The notes: generated by a model from the letters alone, not told the origin. Shown: positions 27,633 through 37,831, counted from the first letter of the stretch. The stretch: 64,000 nucleotides of DNA from Sedimentisphaera salicampi (GCF_002117005.1 NZ_CP021023.1:2962995-3026994), one strand, 5' to 3'. Made by a program: numbers and translations.

Positions 27633-29243
27633 ATGAAAAAAATGTTAATTGTGTTAATGTGTTTTGGCTGCATCTATGCGGCTAAAGGGGCAGATTTGCT
27701 GGAGAACTGGCAATTTGATGATGGCCTCGAAGACTGGGAGCATACTTCCAATAACAGATGGCATCATCATCTTGAAACAGAAGGCGATCTGAATTATTTT
27801 CGATTTGGCTGGACAAATGGCCTCAAAATCTGGCAGAATATGGGAACTTTTGAGGAAGACACGATCTACCGCATGAGGGTAAGAGCCAAGAACTGGGACG
27901 GCAAATGCGAGGCATTGAAGCTTGGGTTCAAAGACCAGACAACCGGCATAATGGTGGTTGATGACGAAAAGTGGTTTGAGTATGGCGGTGATAACAAATG
28001 GCCGGACCCTAATGCTGTATATCCTTGGGAAGATTTTGGCACAGAGCTTGATACTTCAAATCATCCTGAGATCGTAGGCAATTCTATGCTCACAGTTATT
28101 ACCTTGAGCGATTATGAAGACCCGTGGGGGCAGTGGTGCTGGCTCGCTCTGGATTATGTGAGCGTTGTTCCCGATAAGCCGAAGGTTATGGTTCAGCCGC
28201 TTGATGATATAGCTGCGCCGGACGCTGAATTCAGTGTTGGTGTAGCGAGCTATTCACAAGTCCATTATCAATGGTATATTTCTGATGATGATATCGTCGG
28301 AGATGATACTCCCGTAGGTACAGACTCAGAAACGCTTGTTCTAACTGATGTTCCCTCGAGTGATGCGGGGAAAAAAGTTTACTGTACAGTAACTAATGAA
28401 GAAACTGCGGCTTCTGATACTTCCGAGATGGCCCTTCTGGGCGTGAAAACAAAGATGGCCCACTGGAAATTTGAAGACAATCTTAATGATGATACACCCA
28501 ACGGATACGACGGAACTTTATACGCCCCTTACTCTCCTGCATTTACATCTAACGGATTAGACGGCAGCGCAATTGAATTCACCCAGACCGAGCCCAACAG
28601 AGTAGTGATTGAGGGAAGCGAAGACGATTTCAACAACTATCAGGGCGGCCTAACAGTAAGCGCATGGGTAAATACTTCCTATACTGACGATTGGCAGATA
28701 ATAGCAGCGAAGGATGATAGAGACATTGACTGGAGCGGCTGGTATCTGGGCATCAATGATTCTCAGCAGGCAACTTTCTCCTTCAGAGGAAATAGTGCTT
28801 CAACAGGAAGCACGGATTTAGCAGATGGGCAGTGGCATATGGTAACAGCGGCATACAACCCTGAAACGATGGAACAGAAACTTTACGTTGACGGACTTCA
28901 AGACGCTGAAACAGTGGTTCTTGAAGATGCTCCAGCTAAAAATCCTCAGGGCGAAGTGCCTGTAGTTATTGGTGCAGAGAATATGTATTCCGATGGCCCG
29001 AGGCTTCCGTTTTATGGGTTAATGGACGATGTAAGAATATACAACTATGCCAAAGGACCGTATGAAGTGGTTGATATCTATAATGATGTTACCGAGCCAG
29101 ACAGGATATTCTGCATTGAAGATGATATACCTGCTCTCGATACAACCGGTCCAGACGGCCAGCCGGACTGCAAGGTTGATATACTTGATTTTGCAGCATT
29201 AAGCGCAGATTGGATGTCTTCAGGACTGTATCCGGTTGACTGA
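27633..29243 (+). CDS. Secreted LamG-domain protein with Ig-like domain and dockerin-like tail
   Basis: 536 residues. Signal peptide (1-20, MKKMLIVLMCFGCIYAAKGA), an N-terminal carbohydrate-binding-like domain (LENWQFDDGLEDWE, about 22-185), an immunoglobulin-like domain (about 190-270), and a LamG/concanavalin-like domain (about 275-485; MAHWKFEDNLNDDTPNGYDG, GQWHMVTAAY, LYVDG). The C-terminal 45 residues (GPDGQPDCKVDILDFAALSADW) match the planctomycete dockerin-like calcium-binding tail. No catalytic motif is seen. Likely a cell-surface or extracellular glycan-binding or scaffold-attached protein. Start follows AGAGGTG. First of three related genes. Exact partner unknown. Confidence 0.8.
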   Translation: MKKMLIVLMCFGCIYAAKGADLLENWQFDDGLEDWEHTSNNRWHHHLETEGDLNYFRFGWTNGLKIWQNMGTFEEDTIYRMRVRAKNWDGKCEALKLGFKDQTTGIMVVDDEKWFEYGGDNKWPDPNAVYPWEDFGTELDTSNHPEIVGNSMLTVITLSDYEDPWGQWCWLALDYVSVVPDKPKVMVQPLDDIAAPDAEFSVGVASYSQVHYQWYISDDDIVGDDTPVGTDSETLVLTDVPSSDAGKKVYCTVTNEETAASDTSEMALLGVKTKMAHWKFEDNLNDDTPNGYDGTLYAPYSPAFTSNGLDGSAIEFTQTEPNRVVIEGSEDDFNNYQGGLTVSAWVNTSYTDDWQIIAAKDDRDIDWSGWYLGINDSQQATFSFRGNSASTGSTDLADGQWHMVTAAYNPETMEQKLYVDGLQDAETVVLEDAPAKNPQGEVPVVIGAENMYSDGPRLPFYGLMDDVRIYNYAKGPYEVVDIYNDVTEPDRIFCIEDDIPALDTTGPDGQPDCKVDILDFAALSADWMSSGLYPVD

Positions 29244-29287
29244 GTTTGTGAAGTTAGAATATAAAAATAATATTGAGGTGTAAGATT

Positions 29288-30916
29288 ATGAAATCTCTTA
29301 TAACAATAATCATAGCTATAACAGTTTTAACAGCTCCTGTTCCTGCAGTGGAATTGGATTTAGTTAATAATAATTTTGACCAAGGGGAAGAAATACGCGG
29401 AGAGCTGATTTTTCCTGACGGTTGGACAGGCTTTAACTCAGTTAATAGGGTTCATTATTGTCCGAACGGAAATACATGGAAGCCGGGGTATGAAACAGTT
29501 GTAAGCAATTTGATGTACGGCTGGAATGATGGATGCGGCATAACCCAGAATGAAACTGTTTCAGGCGTAACTCTTCCTACAATTCAGCCGGACAAAGTTT
29601 ACACTATGATAGCCAGAGTAAAGATGGATGAGGATTCTTCCGATGCCGGAGTTGGACTGCAGCTTAGGGATCAGGATGAAAACTCTGTAATTGTTGAGCA
29701 AGACTTCTTCAACACTGGAACTGACTGGGTTATATATGAGCTGTCTTTTGATGCTGCAGATGTAGATTATATGCATACCGCAGGGCATAAATTGGCTCCT
29801 GCTGTAAGAAACCATGGCGGTAATAACTGGCAGATGGTAGATTACGTTAAGCTCTTTGAAGGCGAAGCAGTATGGATTGCTCAGCAGCCTCAGGATGTGC
29901 TGGCAGAAGAGGGCGGAGATGCTGTATTTTCAGTTTCGCTCAACGAGCCTGTAAGCCCGGTTACTTATGAATGGTACTCATCCCCTGATAAAACTGTGGG
30001 CGATAATGACGTATTCATAGAGTCTGGAAGCTCAGAGCTTACCTTATCAAATGTTCAGATCTCAGATGCCGGAGAATACTACTACTGCGTAGTGAGCGGC
30101 AGCGATTTTTCAATCACCTCTGATACGGCTATGCTTGAAGTTCCAAGGCTTATGGCTAACTGGAAGCTCGACAGCAATCTTGAGGATTCAAGTCCAAACG
30201 GATGGGACGGCACCGCCGCAACTACTAATTTCGTTTCAGGCGGAGGCATTGACGGAGACTGCTGCCAGTTTACCAACGACCTTAATGAATCTATCGAAAT
30301 CCCGGGAAGCAGCGATGCTTTCAATAACTATAATTTAGGGCTAACTGTCAGTTTCTGGCAAAAATATGACAGCCCAAACACTGATTGGGAAACGGTTATT
30401 TCAAAGAGCACTGGAAATTCAAACGGCTGGGAATTTGCAACCCATAAAGATTACCACGCTCCTCTATTCGGGTTCAGGGCAACGGGCGCGCTTAACTCTG
30501 AAATAGATATTGCGGACGGTCAGTGGCACCACGTCGTAGGTACATTTGACGGCGAGGACACCGTGAGGCTCTATGTTGACGGAGAGCTCGACCTCGAAAA
30601 TACTGGTGATTTGGAAGTTACAGATAACATCACAAATGTGATGATTGGCCAGCGTAATGAAAGCGGTAAAGAAAACGAACTGGGCGGATATCTTGATGAG
30701 ATCAAGGTTTATAACTATGATATAGGTGCTGAAGGCGCCCTCGATCTCTACAATGAGTATGCAGCTTCGCCAAAGACGCTCTGCATTTTAGATTATGCTC
30801 AGCAGTACGATGTTACCGGGCCCGAAGGTGAGCCGGACTGCTTAGTTGACCAAAACGATTTATATGTACTCCTCATAAACTGGCTTGAGGATAACACATA
30901 TCCTCAGGTAGATTAG
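29288..30916 (+). CDS. Secreted LamG-domain protein, paralogue of the preceding gene
   Basis: 542 residues from the ATG at 29288 (GAGGTG 7 bp upstream; a TTG five codons earlier overlaps that site and is unlikely). Signal peptide ending at VPAVE, N-terminal binding-like domain, Ig-like domain (WIAQQPQDVLAEEGG), LamG domain (MANWKLDSNLEDSSPNGWDG, GQWHHVVGTFDG, LYVDGELD), and dockerin-like end (TGPEGEPDCLVDQNDLYVLL). Same layout as the 27633 gene, so a tandem duplicate that has diverged. Followed by a strong terminator at 30933. Confidence 0.8.
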   Translation: MKSLITIIIAITVLTAPVPAVELDLVNNNFDQGEEIRGELIFPDGWTGFNSVNRVHYCPNGNTWKPGYETVVSNLMYGWNDGCGITQNETVSGVTLPTIQPDKVYTMIARVKMDEDSSDAGVGLQLRDQDENSVIVEQDFFNTGTDWVIYELSFDAADVDYMHTAGHKLAPAVRNHGGNNWQMVDYVKLFEGEAVWIAQQPQDVLAEEGGDAVFSVSLNEPVSPVTYEWYSSPDKTVGDNDVFIESGSSELTLSNVQISDAGEYYYCVVSGSDFSITSDTAMLEVPRLMANWKLDSNLEDSSPNGWDGTAATTNFVSGGGIDGDCCQFTNDLNESIEIPGSSDAFNNYNLGLTVSFWQKYDSPNTDWETVISKSTGNSNGWEFATHKDYHAPLFGFRATGALNSEIDIADGQWHHVVGTFDGEDTVRLYVDGELDLENTGDLEVTDNITNVMIGQRNESGKENELGGYLDEIKVYNYDIGAEGALDLYNEYAASPKTLCILDYAQQYDVTGPEGEPDCLVDQNDLYVLLINWLEDNTYPQVD

Positions 30917-30932
30917 TTTTCAGTTTATTTAA

Positions 30933-30953
30933 GGCCCCGCTTTATGCGGGGCC
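30933..30953 (+). terminator. Rho-independent terminator
   Basis: GGCCCCGC (30933-30940), loop TTTAT, GCGGGGCC (30946-30953), followed by ATTTT. The 8-bp GC stem is perfect. It sits 17 bp after the second LamG gene and may separate or attenuate expression of the third LamG gene, sulfatase and GH59. Confidence 0.9.
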
Positions 30954-31021
30954 ATTTTCCCCGAAATTCTGCACGCAATGTTTATATAGATTTATGCACA
31001 TCTTCACTGAAAGAATTGACT

Positions 31022-32824
31022 ATGTTGAAAAAACTTCTTCTTTTTATTGGCATATTTGCAGTTTCATTTTTTGCCGTTTCGCAGGCTTCAACCCCTTGGC
31101 TCCACTGGAAACTCGACCAGAATTCAGGGAAAGCAGCTTTTGATTCCAGCGGAAACCGCCGAGAAGCAAATCTCTACGGACAAACCTTCAAGGATAATTC
31201 TTCGGAAGGTATCGTGGGTTCTTCCCTTCTTTTCGATGGGAGTTCAGAGTCTGCTTCTTATCATTTTTCTTCATCCGAGTTTGAGGAATATACAATTTGT
31301 TTCTGGGTGAAAGCCGCAAGCTTATCCCAAAAGCAATACTGTGCTCCGCTTAACACTTACGGGGCTTCCTCTAACGGTTTTCAGATAGATGTAGATGGAA
31401 GCAGCCCGGGGAACTACCGCTATATCAGCGGCAGCGGCGAAATAATAATGGGCTCAGCTCAAAAGCAATGGGTACACCTTGCCGTATCAGGAACTGAGAG
31501 CGAAACAAAAGTTTACTATAACGGAACTTTTGCCGGTTCAAAGACCCTGAGCGATAATATTTTCAACCAAATAGCTATAGGTGTAAACAGGAACGGCAGC
31601 AGATTTTTCAATGGTTATATTGATGATGTGCAGGTGTATGACAGGAAACTCAGCAACAGCGAAATACATTACATCTATGCAAATCCCGGAGAAGTAGTTT
31701 CGCCTGAGCCTGCTGTATATAACATCCGCCCCGAAGATGGAGAGGTTGGCTTTCCTTCTGGTGCAAATCTCACATGGGACACTGCCGGCTGTTATCTGTT
31801 TGAACCGAAATTCGATATTTACTTCGGGCAGACTGCACAGTCTCTTGAGAAGATTCGAGGCAGTTATGAAAGCAAGTCTTTGGATTACCCTCTCTCCGCC
31901 GGGAATCGTTATTACTGGCGGATTGATATTATTGATGATAATGACAGCGTCCATCAGGGCAGTTTGAGAAGTTTCGTAACATTCAGCAGCAGTCTTGAAC
32001 TGCTCAATTTAGGATTAAACAGCTTCTCTCAGTCCGGCGAACTGTACAGCACTCAGGACAGTTCGGTTTTGAATAATGAAGTTTATATTCCCCAAGCCCC
32101 ACAGCTTGAGGATGGAGTAAGCGGGAAGGCCTTTAGCTTTACAAAGGACAACAGAAACGAGCTTTCTTGCAGCCTTGGCCAGAAATCTTTTGCCAAAGGC
32201 GAAAACTGGTCATTAAATATGTTCCTGAAAATCGATTCTGAAAATGATTCATGGACAAGGATGGTTGGCCTCGGCACACAGACCCAGCACGGACTTTACA
32301 TCCTTGAAGATTACAAACTGGGTTTTATATATGATATGGATTATATCGTAAAGACCAGTTCAAGATTGGTGCCTGAGAGATGGTATATGCTCACTTTGAT
32401 TAAAGACGGAGAAAAAATAAAGCTGTATATCAACGGCAGATTAGAATCTGATGAGCCTTATGAAAACCTGAAAAATGAGGATTATGATTTTCTGCCATAT
32501 TATTCTCAGTTTACACAGTTTCAAGGGGCTGTTGATGAATTCAAAATTTTCGCAGGTGCAATAACGGATTCTAAAATCGAGCAGGAGTTGGAAATTCTTG
32601 CAGGGAATACCGAGATCAGCTCAAATTTTACTCCGGACAGAAACATATTAAGTATTTTCGCCTCCGAGTGGCTCAGTGAGCTTTCTCACGACCAAGCCAT
32701 TCCTTCTGGAGATTTGAATTTATATTCAGATCTTTGCTGCTATGCAAGTGATTATAACTGGGATAATAGGGTTGATATTTTAGATTATTCTGTTTTCGCC
32801 TTCAACAAACGCTTTTTGAAATAA
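31022..32824 (+). CDS. Secreted protein with two LamG domains and dockerin-like tail
   Basis: 600 residues from the ATG at 31022 (signal peptide MLKKLLLFIGIFAVSFFAVSQ cleaved near ASTPW). A LamG domain comes first (LHWKLDQNSGKAAFDSSGNR, WVHLAVSG, YYNGTFAG), then a fibronectin/Ig-like segment (RPEDGEVGFPSGANLTWDT). A second LamG domain follows (MLTLIKDGEKIKLYING), and a C-terminal dockerin-like region (DLNLYSDLC and YNWDNRVDILDYSVF). Upstream in-frame codons from 30944 run through the terminator region and are unlikely to be translated. Likely glycan-binding. It lies 10 bp before the sulfatase. Confidence 0.78.
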   Translation: MLKKLLLFIGIFAVSFFAVSQASTPWLHWKLDQNSGKAAFDSSGNRREANLYGQTFKDNSSEGIVGSSLLFDGSSESASYHFSSSEFEEYTICFWVKAASLSQKQYCAPLNTYGASSNGFQIDVDGSSPGNYRYISGSGEIIMGSAQKQWVHLAVSGTESETKVYYNGTFAGSKTLSDNIFNQIAIGVNRNGSRFFNGYIDDVQVYDRKLSNSEIHYIYANPGEVVSPEPAVYNIRPEDGEVGFPSGANLTWDTAGCYLFEPKFDIYFGQTAQSLEKIRGSYESKSLDYPLSAGNRYYWRIDIIDDNDSVHQGSLRSFVTFSSSLELLNLGLNSFSQSGELYSTQDSSVLNNEVYIPQAPQLEDGVSGKAFSFTKDNRNELSCSLGQKSFAKGENWSLNMFLKIDSENDSWTRMVGLGTQTQHGLYILEDYKLGFIYDMDYIVKTSSRLVPERWYMLTLIKDGEKIKLYINGRLESDEPYENLKNEDYDFLPYYSQFTQFQGAVDEFKIFAGAITDSKIEQELEILAGNTEISSNFTPDRNILSIFASEWLSELSHDQAIPSGDLNLYSDLCCYASDYNWDNRVDILDYSVFAFNKRFLK

Positions 32825-32834
32825 AGGAAAATTA

Positions 32835-34301
32835 ATGAAACGAAGAGAGTTCTTTAAGTGTATCGGTGCTTTCGGTGCAGTATGTCTTTCTCCCCAGCTT
32901 TCATTGAGTGAAATCGCTGCGGAAGGTCTTTCAAAGCCCAATATCGTATTAATGCATATTGACGACCTTGGCTGGGCGGATGTAGACTATAAAGCCCCCC
33001 ATGATTATTATGAAACTCCCAACATAGATGCGTTAAAACAATCTGGGATGGAATTCAATAACGGCTATGCCGCAGCTGCTTTATGCTCTCCTACAAGAGC
33101 GGCTCTTATGACAGGCAGGTATCCGGCGAGGACGGGAGTAACAAATTTCATCAGCAGGCCGAATGTTACCGAAAACCCCGAGGGCTACATCAGCTCTGCT
33201 TCGATGGAGTATAAAACGCCTAAAAGATACCAGTTTCTTGAGCTGGAAGAGGTAACTATTGCTGAAATTCTCGCACCGGCTGGTTATGATACTTACCACC
33301 TCGGCAAATGGCATTTAGGTACTTCAGAGCCTTACACTCCTGATAAGCAGGGCTTTGAAGTTCAAATGATGGGCGAATGCCACAGGGATTATTTTGATCC
33401 ATACGATTGCGACTCTCTGCCTGACAGGAAGGAAGGGGAGTACCTGACAGACAGGCTCACAGACGAAGCCGAAGCCCTGATGCGTACTTCCAGAGATAAA
33501 GGCAAACCATTCTTTCTCCATTTAGCTCATCACGCTGTTCATACCCCCATACGGGCAAGACAGGACTATATAGATTATTTCAAGGCAAAGCCCAAGCCCT
33601 CAGGCTGGGAACACCTTGACCATGTATATGCTGCTATGATTAAAAGCGTTGATGATTCGGTTGGTGATATTATCTCTAAAATTGATGAACTGGGGATTTC
33701 AGAGAATACTTTTGTGGTGTTTACATCAGACAACGGCGGCCACCAGCCCGTATCAGACAATACCCCATTGAGAGAAGGCAAAAGATGGCCCTATGAGGGA
33801 GGGATACGGGAGCCTTGGATATTCAAATGGGACGGCGTTATACAGCGCGGCTCGGTTTGCGAATATCCAATATGCAGCATAGATGTGCTGCCTACATTAT
33901 GCGATTTAGCGGGCGCTGATCTGCCTTCGGGAGTTGATATTGACGGGGTAAACATCACCCCGCTGCTCAAACAGCAGCAGCAACTGCCGCAAAGAGATTT
34001 GTTCTGGTATTTCCCGCATTACATCTCTGACTACACAGGCGAAATTGCTCCGTTTGCTGTTATCCGCAGCGGAAAGTGGAAGATGATCAGGTGGTATGAT
34101 TCCCACAAGCCCAGCGAGCTTTATAATCTTGACGCTGATCTTTCTGAAACTAACAACTGCGCTGGACTATATCCGGAAAAGGTGTTAGATTTCGAGCTGC
34201 GGATCGAGAGGTGGATTATTGAAGTAGATGCAAAAAGGCCGCTCAAAAATGAGAATTACGACGACGGCCGCCCAGGTAAAGAAAACGTATTCATCGGTTA
34301 A
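32835..34301 (+). CDS. Type I (formylglycine) sulfatase, Tat-exported
   Basis: 488 residues. N-terminal KRREFFK with a hydrophobic stretch resembles a twin-arginine signal. The metal site starts with LMHIDDLGWAD (39-49), and the formylglycine motif is C84-S-P-T-R followed by ALMTGRYPARTG. KWHLG (about 158-162), HHAVHTP and FTSDNGGH are further sulfatase motifs. It removes sulfate esters from a glycan in the periplasm or outside. A maturing enzyme (anaerobic sulfatase-maturating radical SAM protein) must lie elsewhere. Between a LamG gene (10 bp) and GH59 (22 bp), so the target of this operon probably carries sulfate on galactose or a related sugar; that target is inference. Confidence 0.93.
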   Translation: MKRREFFKCIGAFGAVCLSPQLSLSEIAAEGLSKPNIVLMHIDDLGWADVDYKAPHDYYETPNIDALKQSGMEFNNGYAAAALCSPTRAALMTGRYPARTGVTNFISRPNVTENPEGYISSASMEYKTPKRYQFLELEEVTIAEILAPAGYDTYHLGKWHLGTSEPYTPDKQGFEVQMMGECHRDYFDPYDCDSLPDRKEGEYLTDRLTDEAEALMRTSRDKGKPFFLHLAHHAVHTPIRARQDYIDYFKAKPKPSGWEHLDHVYAAMIKSVDDSVGDIISKIDELGISENTFVVFTSDNGGHQPVSDNTPLREGKRWPYEGGIREPWIFKWDGVIQRGSVCEYPICSIDVLPTLCDLAGADLPSGVDIDGVNITPLLKQQQQLPQRDLFWYFPHYISDYTGEIAPFAVIRSGKWKMIRWYDSHKPSELYNLDADLSETNNCAGLYPEKVLDFELRIERWIIEVDAKRPLKNENYDDGRPGKENVFIG

Positions 34302-34323
34302 AATAAATTAAGGCTTTATATAA

Positions 34324-37263
34324 ATGAAATATTTTGTGTTCACTAAATCTTCTGTTGCAAGTTTCTTCATTTGCGCTCTTTTGCTTACAGCTCTAATCGG
34401 TTCTGTCTCAGCTTCTACTCAGATTACTCTTGATTCTTCAGATGCCGGCAGGAGATACGACGGAATCGGGGTTGTATCAGCAGGCGGAAACGCAAGGCTT
34501 TTTGACGATTACCAAGAGCCGTATAAGAGTGATGTCCTTGATCTGCTCTTTAAGCCAAAATTCGGCGCATCTCTGCAGGTATTCAAAGCCGAAATCGGCG
34601 GGAGCACAAGCTCAACATCAGGCGCAGAGCCTTCTCATGCAATTACCCGAGATGAGCTTGATTCACCAGTATCCAGAGGCTATGAGCTGTGGCTTATGAG
34701 GCAGGCTAGAAACAGAAATCCTGAGATAATGCTCGGCTGTCTGCCGTGGGCATATCCATACTGGCTCGATGGCGAGGAATGTATAAGCTGCTTTTGCTGC
34801 CCAACTCAGGACACCGCTGACTATTATGTCTCGTTTTTAGACCTTGCCGCAGATGAATGGGGACTGAGCTTTGATTTTGTAGGTGCGCCTCAGAATGAAA
34901 AAAATATGGAATACCCCAAAGACCTGGACTGGATTGCCAACACCCTTAAGCCAACTTTGGTTGAGGCCGGTTACGACTTACCGATTATCGCTCCTGACGG
35001 AGGTTACCACGCTCTGGATGTTTTTAACCATTTGGATGACGACCCAGCTTACGATGAAGTTATAGATTATGTGGGCGTTCACCGGCCGATACAGAAGGAC
35101 AGAATGCCGAGCGAATCTATAATAAATTCCGGCAAAACCCTCTGGGACAGCGAGGATTCCGCCGGCAACGGCACATGGCACGGCGCCAGAGGCATAGTGA
35201 GCAGAATGAATCAGATTTACATCGATGGGCGGATTACTCAGATGCTAATATGGCCGCCTCTGGATGGGGCTTACGAGGGAGTTCACTGCACTAATACAGG
35301 TTTGATAAAAACCCAAACCCCGTGGTGCGGCTATTATGAGATTTCACCATCAATATGGGCAATAGCACATTACACCCAGTTTACAGAACTGGGCTGGGAA
35401 TATATGAATGATGCGTGCGGCAAGCTCTCCGGTGAAGGCAATTATGCGGCTTTGAAATCGCCGGATGCGGAAGATTTTACAGTTGTAGTTTATTCAGAAA
35501 ACTCAGAGCAGCTTGATTTTGATATATCCGGATTCAGCGCCGATAAGCTCAGCGTTTGGAGAACGCAAAAACGAAATTCATTTGTTCGTATGAATGATAT
35601 TGCTGTATCTTCAGGGAACTTCTCGATTGCCTGCGAGCCTGATTCAATTTATACGATTTCCACTACATCAGGACAAACTAAAGGCTCTCCGTCAAATCCA
35701 ATACCTGAATATGAAGATTTCCCTTTCCCCTATTCTGAAGATTTCGAACAGTATGCTGAGGGGGAAACCCCTGATTATCTTGCCGATATGCAGGGTACAT
35801 TCGAAACAGCTCCCTCAAAAGCAGGCAGAAACGGTATTTCACTTCAGCAGATACTCCCTGCAATGGGCGATTACACATGGATATACACTGGAGAAGAGCC
35901 CCCTGCTGCAATGACGCTTTTCGGTGAAATGCAGTGGAGCAACTACGAGTTTTCCTCGGATGTCTTTGTAGAGCAGGAATTTGTGCATATTTCCGTTCGG
36001 AAGGGCGATACACAGAAACACGCAGGCTATGCGCTTGTATTGAATAAAAACGGGAAATGGAAACTTAGTTTCGACAATGTTTTAGAAAAGGACAGCGTAT
36101 TAGTAAGCGGAACAGTTCCCGACTTTAACGGCGATATCTGGCACAATCTCAAAATTCGTGTGGCTGAAAACAAATTAGCCGGTTATCTTGATGGCCGCAA
36201 ACTCTTTACTATTGAGGATGATTCAAGAGATAAAGGCCAGCCTTGTTTAGGCTCCAGTTTCGATATGAATCAATTTGATAATATACAAATCAAAAATACC
36301 GGCAGATGGAAACTAATAGACAATACATCTGAAGATATCAGCTGGAATGGTTGGTATACCTACAGCAATGAAGATTTTATTAGCGGAAATTCTCATTACA
36401 CCCGTGATGGAGGAGCTGTCTCAACATTTACTTTCAACGGCAGGGCAGCAAAGATTTATGGCTCTTTAAGGGAGGATGCAGGTTTTTTTGAAGTCTATAT
36501 CAATGAAGAAAAAGATGCTTTAGTCGACTGTTTCAGTGAGGAAAGACAGCTCAGCACACTGCTTTACGAAACGCCTGAGATGTCTTCAGGAGAACATACC
36601 GTTAGAATTTTGACTACCGGCGAGAAGAATACACAGAGCAGCGGAAATGCTGTGGTTATTGATGCTTTTGCTTTTACGAATGAGCCGCCTTGTACTGAAA
36701 ACGAACCTGTAAATTTGAGCTTGAACTCTAACGCAGCAGCTTCAAGCGAATGGGGCGATTATTACAGTGCTGACTTGGCAGCCGATGGCGATGCGAATAC
36801 AAGATGGAACAGTAAACAGGGCGATGTGAACGGTTCTTGGCTTGAGCTTTCATTCTTTGAGCCCTTTGTAGTTTCATCCGTCCGATTAAAAGAATTCCGT
36901 GATAGGGTGCTTTCGCACAAAATTCAATATTTTGATGGTATATGGAAAGACCTTGCGGAAGGCGATTATATAGGAGATCTTAAAATTCACATTTTTGAGC
37001 CGGTTAAGACTCATAAAATCCGTCTGCTTATCACTGAAGCACAAACTGTTCCGAGTATTTGTGAATTTGAAGTTTTTCCGCCTCTGAGTGATTTCAACAG
37101 AGATGGCAAAGTGAATCGTATGGATATTTACACTTTCTCCCAAAACTGGCTTGCCTATGATTGCTTTAACGCCTGCGAGTGCGGCTATTGCGATCTCCGA
37201 CACGATAACAGGGTTGATATGTTAGACTTCTGTTTCCTTTCTTCAGATTTTCAAATAAGATAA
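34324..37263 (+). CDS. GH59 galactocerebrosidase-like beta-galactosidase with binding domains and dockerin
   Basis: 979 residues with a signal peptide (1-30). The N-terminal half closely follows the GALC/GH59 pattern: RYDGIGVVSAGGNARLF (44-60), LFKPKFGASLQVFKAEIGG (75-93), GYELWLMRQARNRNP and LPWAYPYWLDG. The predicted acid/base is E192 in GAPQNEKN and the nucleophile E277 in LWDSED. After about residue 470 come a LamG/concanavalin-like lectin domain (typical for GH59), a further sandwich domain, a discoidin domain (NLSLNSNAAASSEWGDY), and a C-terminal dockerin (DFNRDGKVNRMDIYTFSQNW and HDNRVDMLDFCFL). Bacterial GH59 enzymes are rare; here the neighbours point to a sulfated galactan or arabinogalactan-like substrate rather than a lipid. 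Confidence 0.9.
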   Translation: MKYFVFTKSSVASFFICALLLTALIGSVSASTQITLDSSDAGRRYDGIGVVSAGGNARLFDDYQEPYKSDVLDLLFKPKFGASLQVFKAEIGGSTSSTSGAEPSHAITRDELDSPVSRGYELWLMRQARNRNPEIMLGCLPWAYPYWLDGEECISCFCCPTQDTADYYVSFLDLAADEWGLSFDFVGAPQNEKNMEYPKDLDWIANTLKPTLVEAGYDLPIIAPDGGYHALDVFNHLDDDPAYDEVIDYVGVHRPIQKDRMPSESIINSGKTLWDSEDSAGNGTWHGARGIVSRMNQIYIDGRITQMLIWPPLDGAYEGVHCTNTGLIKTQTPWCGYYEISPSIWAIAHYTQFTELGWEYMNDACGKLSGEGNYAALKSPDAEDFTVVVYSENSEQLDFDISGFSADKLSVWRTQKRNSFVRMNDIAVSSGNFSIACEPDSIYTISTTSGQTKGSPSNPIPEYEDFPFPYSEDFEQYAEGETPDYLADMQGTFETAPSKAGRNGISLQQILPAMGDYTWIYTGEEPPAAMTLFGEMQWSNYEFSSDVFVEQEFVHISVRKGDTQKHAGYALVLNKNGKWKLSFDNVLEKDSVLVSGTVPDFNGDIWHNLKIRVAENKLAGYLDGRKLFTIEDDSRDKGQPCLGSSFDMNQFDNIQIKNTGRWKLIDNTSEDISWNGWYTYSNEDFISGNSHYTRDGGAVSTFTFNGRAAKIYGSLREDAGFFEVYINEEKDALVDCFSEERQLSTLLYETPEMSSGEHTVRILTTGEKNTQSSGNAVVIDAFAFTNEPPCTENEPVNLSLNSNAAASSEWGDYYSADLAADGDANTRWNSKQGDVNGSWLELSFFEPFVVSSVRLKEFRDRVLSHKIQYFDGIWKDLAEGDYIGDLKIHIFEPVKTHKIRLLITEAQTVPSICEFEVFPPLSDFNRDGKVNRMDIYTFSQNWLAYDCFNACECGYCDLRHDNRVDMLDFCFLSSDFQIR

Positions 37264-37540
37264 TTCCGTATAGAATCCACTCTGCGCAGTAATTTTCATT
37301 CCTATTATACCATTCTTTACCCCTCTTCGGGTTTTTAGATGCTCACTTAAATCCCCTGCCAAGTTGACAGTTGCAAAATGAGCTGGTAAATGATATGTGT
37401 TTCTGAAATTAGTTAAGTTATTGTCATTGAATATCTTGTGGAAATATCGAAGTAGCTTTGGAATTGTGGCATATTTGTTGCTTTTTCGCTTGCAGGTATT
37501 TATGAATAATAACTTATAAATTAATAGGAGTTTAATACAG

Positions 37541-37831
37541 ATGAAGCTTAAACCACTATCAGACAATGTTTTACTTAAAAGAGTAGAAGAGTCTGCGGTA
37601 ACTGCCGGCGGTATTGTACTGCCTGATTCTGCAAAGGAGAAGTCCAGCAGAGGCGAGGTTATTTCAACCGGCCCCGGCAAGCTCAATGATGATGGGACAA
37701 CCTCAGAGATGAAGGTAAAGAAGGGTGACGTAGTGATCTTTGAAAGCTATGCCCCGAGAGAGGTAAAACTGGACGGAGAAGAGTATTTAATTGTAGATCA
37801 GTCGAGTATTATTGCGGTTATAGAAGACTGA
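37541..37831 (+). CDS. groES: Co-chaperonin GroES
   Basis: 96 residues, the standard length. KPLSDNVLLKRVEE at the start, TAGGIVLPDSAKEKSSRGEV (the mobile loop region) and the ending GEEYLIVDQSSIIAVIED are typical. It caps the GroEL cavity during protein folding. ATG follows TAGGAG. The 277-bp gap before it holds no CIRCE repeat (TTAGCACTC-N9-GAGTGCTAA), so HrcA control is not visible. Confidence 0.98.
   Translation: MKLKPLSDNVLLKRVEESAVTAGGIVLPDSAKEKSSRGEVISTGPGKLNDDGTTSEMKVKKGDVVIFESYAPREVKLDGEEYLIVDQSSIIAVIED

Noticed and set aside
37264-37540. Possible CIRCE element before groES
   Set aside because: No TTAGCACTC-N9-GAGTGCTAA or close variant is present.
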